DNA of 51,929 bases, from NCBI GenBank assembly GCA_945906725.1, contig CAMDRI010000015.1:1-51929 (forward strand), given 5' to 3'. The translations under genes were made by a program, and so were the position numbers. The stretch's first letter is position 1. Every line of letters starts with the position of its first letter. This document shows positions 50,944 through 51,929 of this stretch, piece after piece. The notes under the pieces were generated by a model. It was not told the DNA's origin. It saw only the letters and a program-made list of their open reading frames with translations, and ran no database searches. The DNA is from Candidatus Kuenenia stuttgartensis (GTDB lineage: Bacteria; Planctomycetota; Planctomycetia; Planctomycetales; Planctomycetaceae).

Positions 50944-51069
50944 CTACCTGTGGTAGCCGAGGCTCACCATGACGTTGTACAGCTCTTCATAGGTGATGAA
51001 GCGGCGGCGATGCAGCAGCTTGTACTGGTGGTCGATGGATTCGGCCAACTTCTGCGCATCGGGATTCAA
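50944..51069 (-). CDS. Tiny conserved-looking protein (about 41 aa), possibly 5'-truncated
   Basis: On the minus strand a frame ending TAG at 50944-50946 encodes NPDAQKLAESIDHQYKLL and then HRRRFITYEELYNVMVSLGY. It has the look of a real conserved domain end. The only in-frame starts after the upstream stop (TAA at 51091-51093) are TTG 51069 and CTG 51072, and no good ribosome site is seen, so the gene may have lost its N-terminus by frameshift: a second frame just upstream opens ATG GAC CGT CGT and reads into the same place. A terminator directly downstream supports expression. No function is recognised. Confidence 0.5.
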   Translation of the reverse strand: MNPDAQKLAESIDHQYKLLHRRRFITYEELYNVMVSLGYHR

Positions 51070-51092
51070 CAGGCTGTGCGAATCACGAAATT

Positions 51093-51411
51093 AACGACGC
51101 TCGCGGCCATCGTCGGGGCTTGACGACGGTCCATGAATGTGACCGGCTTTTGCTCAAGTAATTGTGACATTAGCATGGCTCGTCGACTGTTCGACCACAA
51201 ACTTGAGTCACGTGAGTCGGTCGAGCGAATCGGCTTCGCATGGAACGGAGTAATTCAGGTCCCTTTGCCGTCGGTAGCTGCGGATTTCGTGGAATCCTTC
51301 CCATTGGGGCGTACCGGACAATTGGAACACTCCACGTTCCGCTCCTCGTAGCTCGGCCTCGCCGAGGCCACAGGGTAAACGACAATCGTTTGATGTCGGT
51401 TGAAGGCCAGC
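51093..51411. promoter_or_regulatory. Region upstream of gpsA
   Basis: About 320 bases between the tiny gene and gpsA. A CTCGGC-CTC-GCCGAG palindrome lies near 51352-51366. The 72-codon plus-strand frame at 51133 has no ribosome site or family resemblance. The gpsA promoter is expected here but not identified. Confidence 0.35.
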
Positions 51412-51929
51412 ATGAAAATCACAATCCTCGGCGGCGGCGGGATGGCAACGGCTTGTGCGATTGTGCTGGCCGAGCACCCCGAACTCGACGTGTCGATCTG
51501 GGCAAGAAACCCACAGCACGCGCGCGACATGGCCATATCACGGGTCAACGATCGACTTCTGCCCGGCGTCCGCATCCCCAACCAGATCGAGATGACCTCG
51601 GACGTCGCGTCGGCCGCCGCCGAAGCTGAAGTGCTCGTCGCCGCCATTCCAACCGCCTTCTTGCGAGCCGCACTGACTGACATCGCTGACAAGTTGCCCA
51701 CCGGTGTCCCAGTTCTCAGCGTCATCAAGGGATTGGAGAACGACTCGTTCGCGCGTCCAACGCAGATCATCACGAGTGTTCTCGGCGCGCGACCGGTCGC
51801 CGCGCTCGGCGGGCCATGTCACGCCGAAGAGGCCGCTCGCCGCATGCCGGCCAGTGTTGTCATCGCCAGCGAAGATGAAGCGTTCGCCTCGCAAGCTCAA
51901 AAACTCTTTGCGACCGACCGCTTCCGGGT
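51412..51929 (+). CDS. gpsA: NAD(P)-dependent glycerol-3-phosphate dehydrogenase (partial, runs off window)
   Basis: The first 172 codons, from ATG 51412, have no stop before the window end. The N-terminal Rossmann motif MKITILGGGGMATACAIVLA, the Arg of IWARNPQHA, the VLVAAIPTAFLRAAL segment, the catalytic Lys in VLSVIKGLEND and the conserved LGGPCHAEEAARRMPASVV identify GpsA, which reduces dihydroxyacetone phosphate to sn-glycerol-3-phosphate for membrane lipid synthesis. The ordinary motif is G-G-P-(S/N)-(F/H)-A-x-E; Cys-His here is a known planctomycete-like variant in my recollection. The rest of the gene lies to the right of the window. Confidence 0.93.
   Translation, partial: MKITILGGGGMATACAIVLAEHPELDVSIWARNPQHARDMAISRVNDRLLPGVRIPNQIEMTSDVASAAAEAEVLVAAIPTAFLRAALTDIADKLPTGVPVLSVIKGLENDSFARPTQIITSVLGARPVAALGGPCHAEEAARRMPASVVIASEDEAFASQAQKLFATDRFR

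Noticed and set aside
51133..51351. 72-codon plus-strand frame before gpsA
   Set aside because: It has no ribosome site, no family resemblance, and lies in a region with a dispersed-type palindrome.
1..51929. CRISPR array
   Set aside because: The repeats seen are hairpins, tandem coding repeats or dispersed palindromes; no evenly spaced direct repeats with unique spacers occur.

Overview
The window comes from a member of the Planctomycetota. The evidence is the density of lineage-typical genes: two DUF1501 proteins, a DUF1549/DUF1553 protein, a cytochrome-c/WD40 protein with a planctomycete-type haem domain, PPC-domain and NPCBM-domain proteins, a giant surface protein with an LEPR-type N-terminus, GEVED, FG-GAP and RTX repeats, and dispersed palindromic repeats whose translations (SLARRASEG, EGEAPAEP, GQVFNLP) recur in planctomycete proteins. 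The genus cannot be fixed from sequence alone.

Layout. 1-3.6 kb is the right end of an integrated phage-like element: the tail of an upstream gene, a small protein, a fused prohead protease/major capsid protein, a strong terminator, a second small protein and a decayed ParB-type gene. It stops at a half tRNA-Arg, cut at the anticodon loop, which looks like the attachment junction. 3.8-11.1 kb holds chromosomal genes: a multi-pass GT-C-like membrane protein, a conserved hypothetical, a PIN/TRAM membrane protein, a HIT hydrolase, a LysM lipoprotein, a DUF502 membrane protein, a small secreted protein with an apparent -1 frameshift, and a GNAT acetyltransferase. 11.3-15.8 kb has a TIGR03032 protein, a glycosyltransferase remnant and a large repeat-rich surface protein interrupted by two in-frame TAG codons.

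15.9-23.1 kb is a compact minus-strand operon, trpG-like > nuoL-like > nuoM-like > nuoN-like > NPCBM protein. The three complex-I-type subunits have lost the conserved membrane Glu and most of the Lys residues used for proton translocation, and no other complex I subunit is present. This is the most unusual gene set in the window. 23.5-34.7 kb is a plus-strand block of exported proteins (DUF1501, PPC, DUF1549/1553, cytochrome-c/WD40/coiled coil, DUF1501) with one pseudogene inside.

34.7-51.9 kb holds an orphan sugar-type ABC permease, a small protein paired with a XerC/D recombinase, two thioredoxin-fold proteins, a 986-residue TPR-like secreted protein, groES-groEL, a PQQ-type beta-propeller protein, NAD(P)HX epimerase, an SDR and an MDR oxidoreductase, a single-domain GlmU-type nucleotidyltransferase, a probable outer-membrane protein, a tiny minus-strand gene, and the start of gpsA running off the window.

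Two themes cut across the window. There are at least ten inverted-repeat elements of several families, three sharing one core, and some sit inside reading frames (nuoM-like and NPCBM genes). Several genes are disrupted (frameshift, in-frame stops, truncation), which points to ongoing gene decay or, less interestingly, to assembly error. No rRNA, intact tRNA, CRISPR array or complete insertion sequence was seen.
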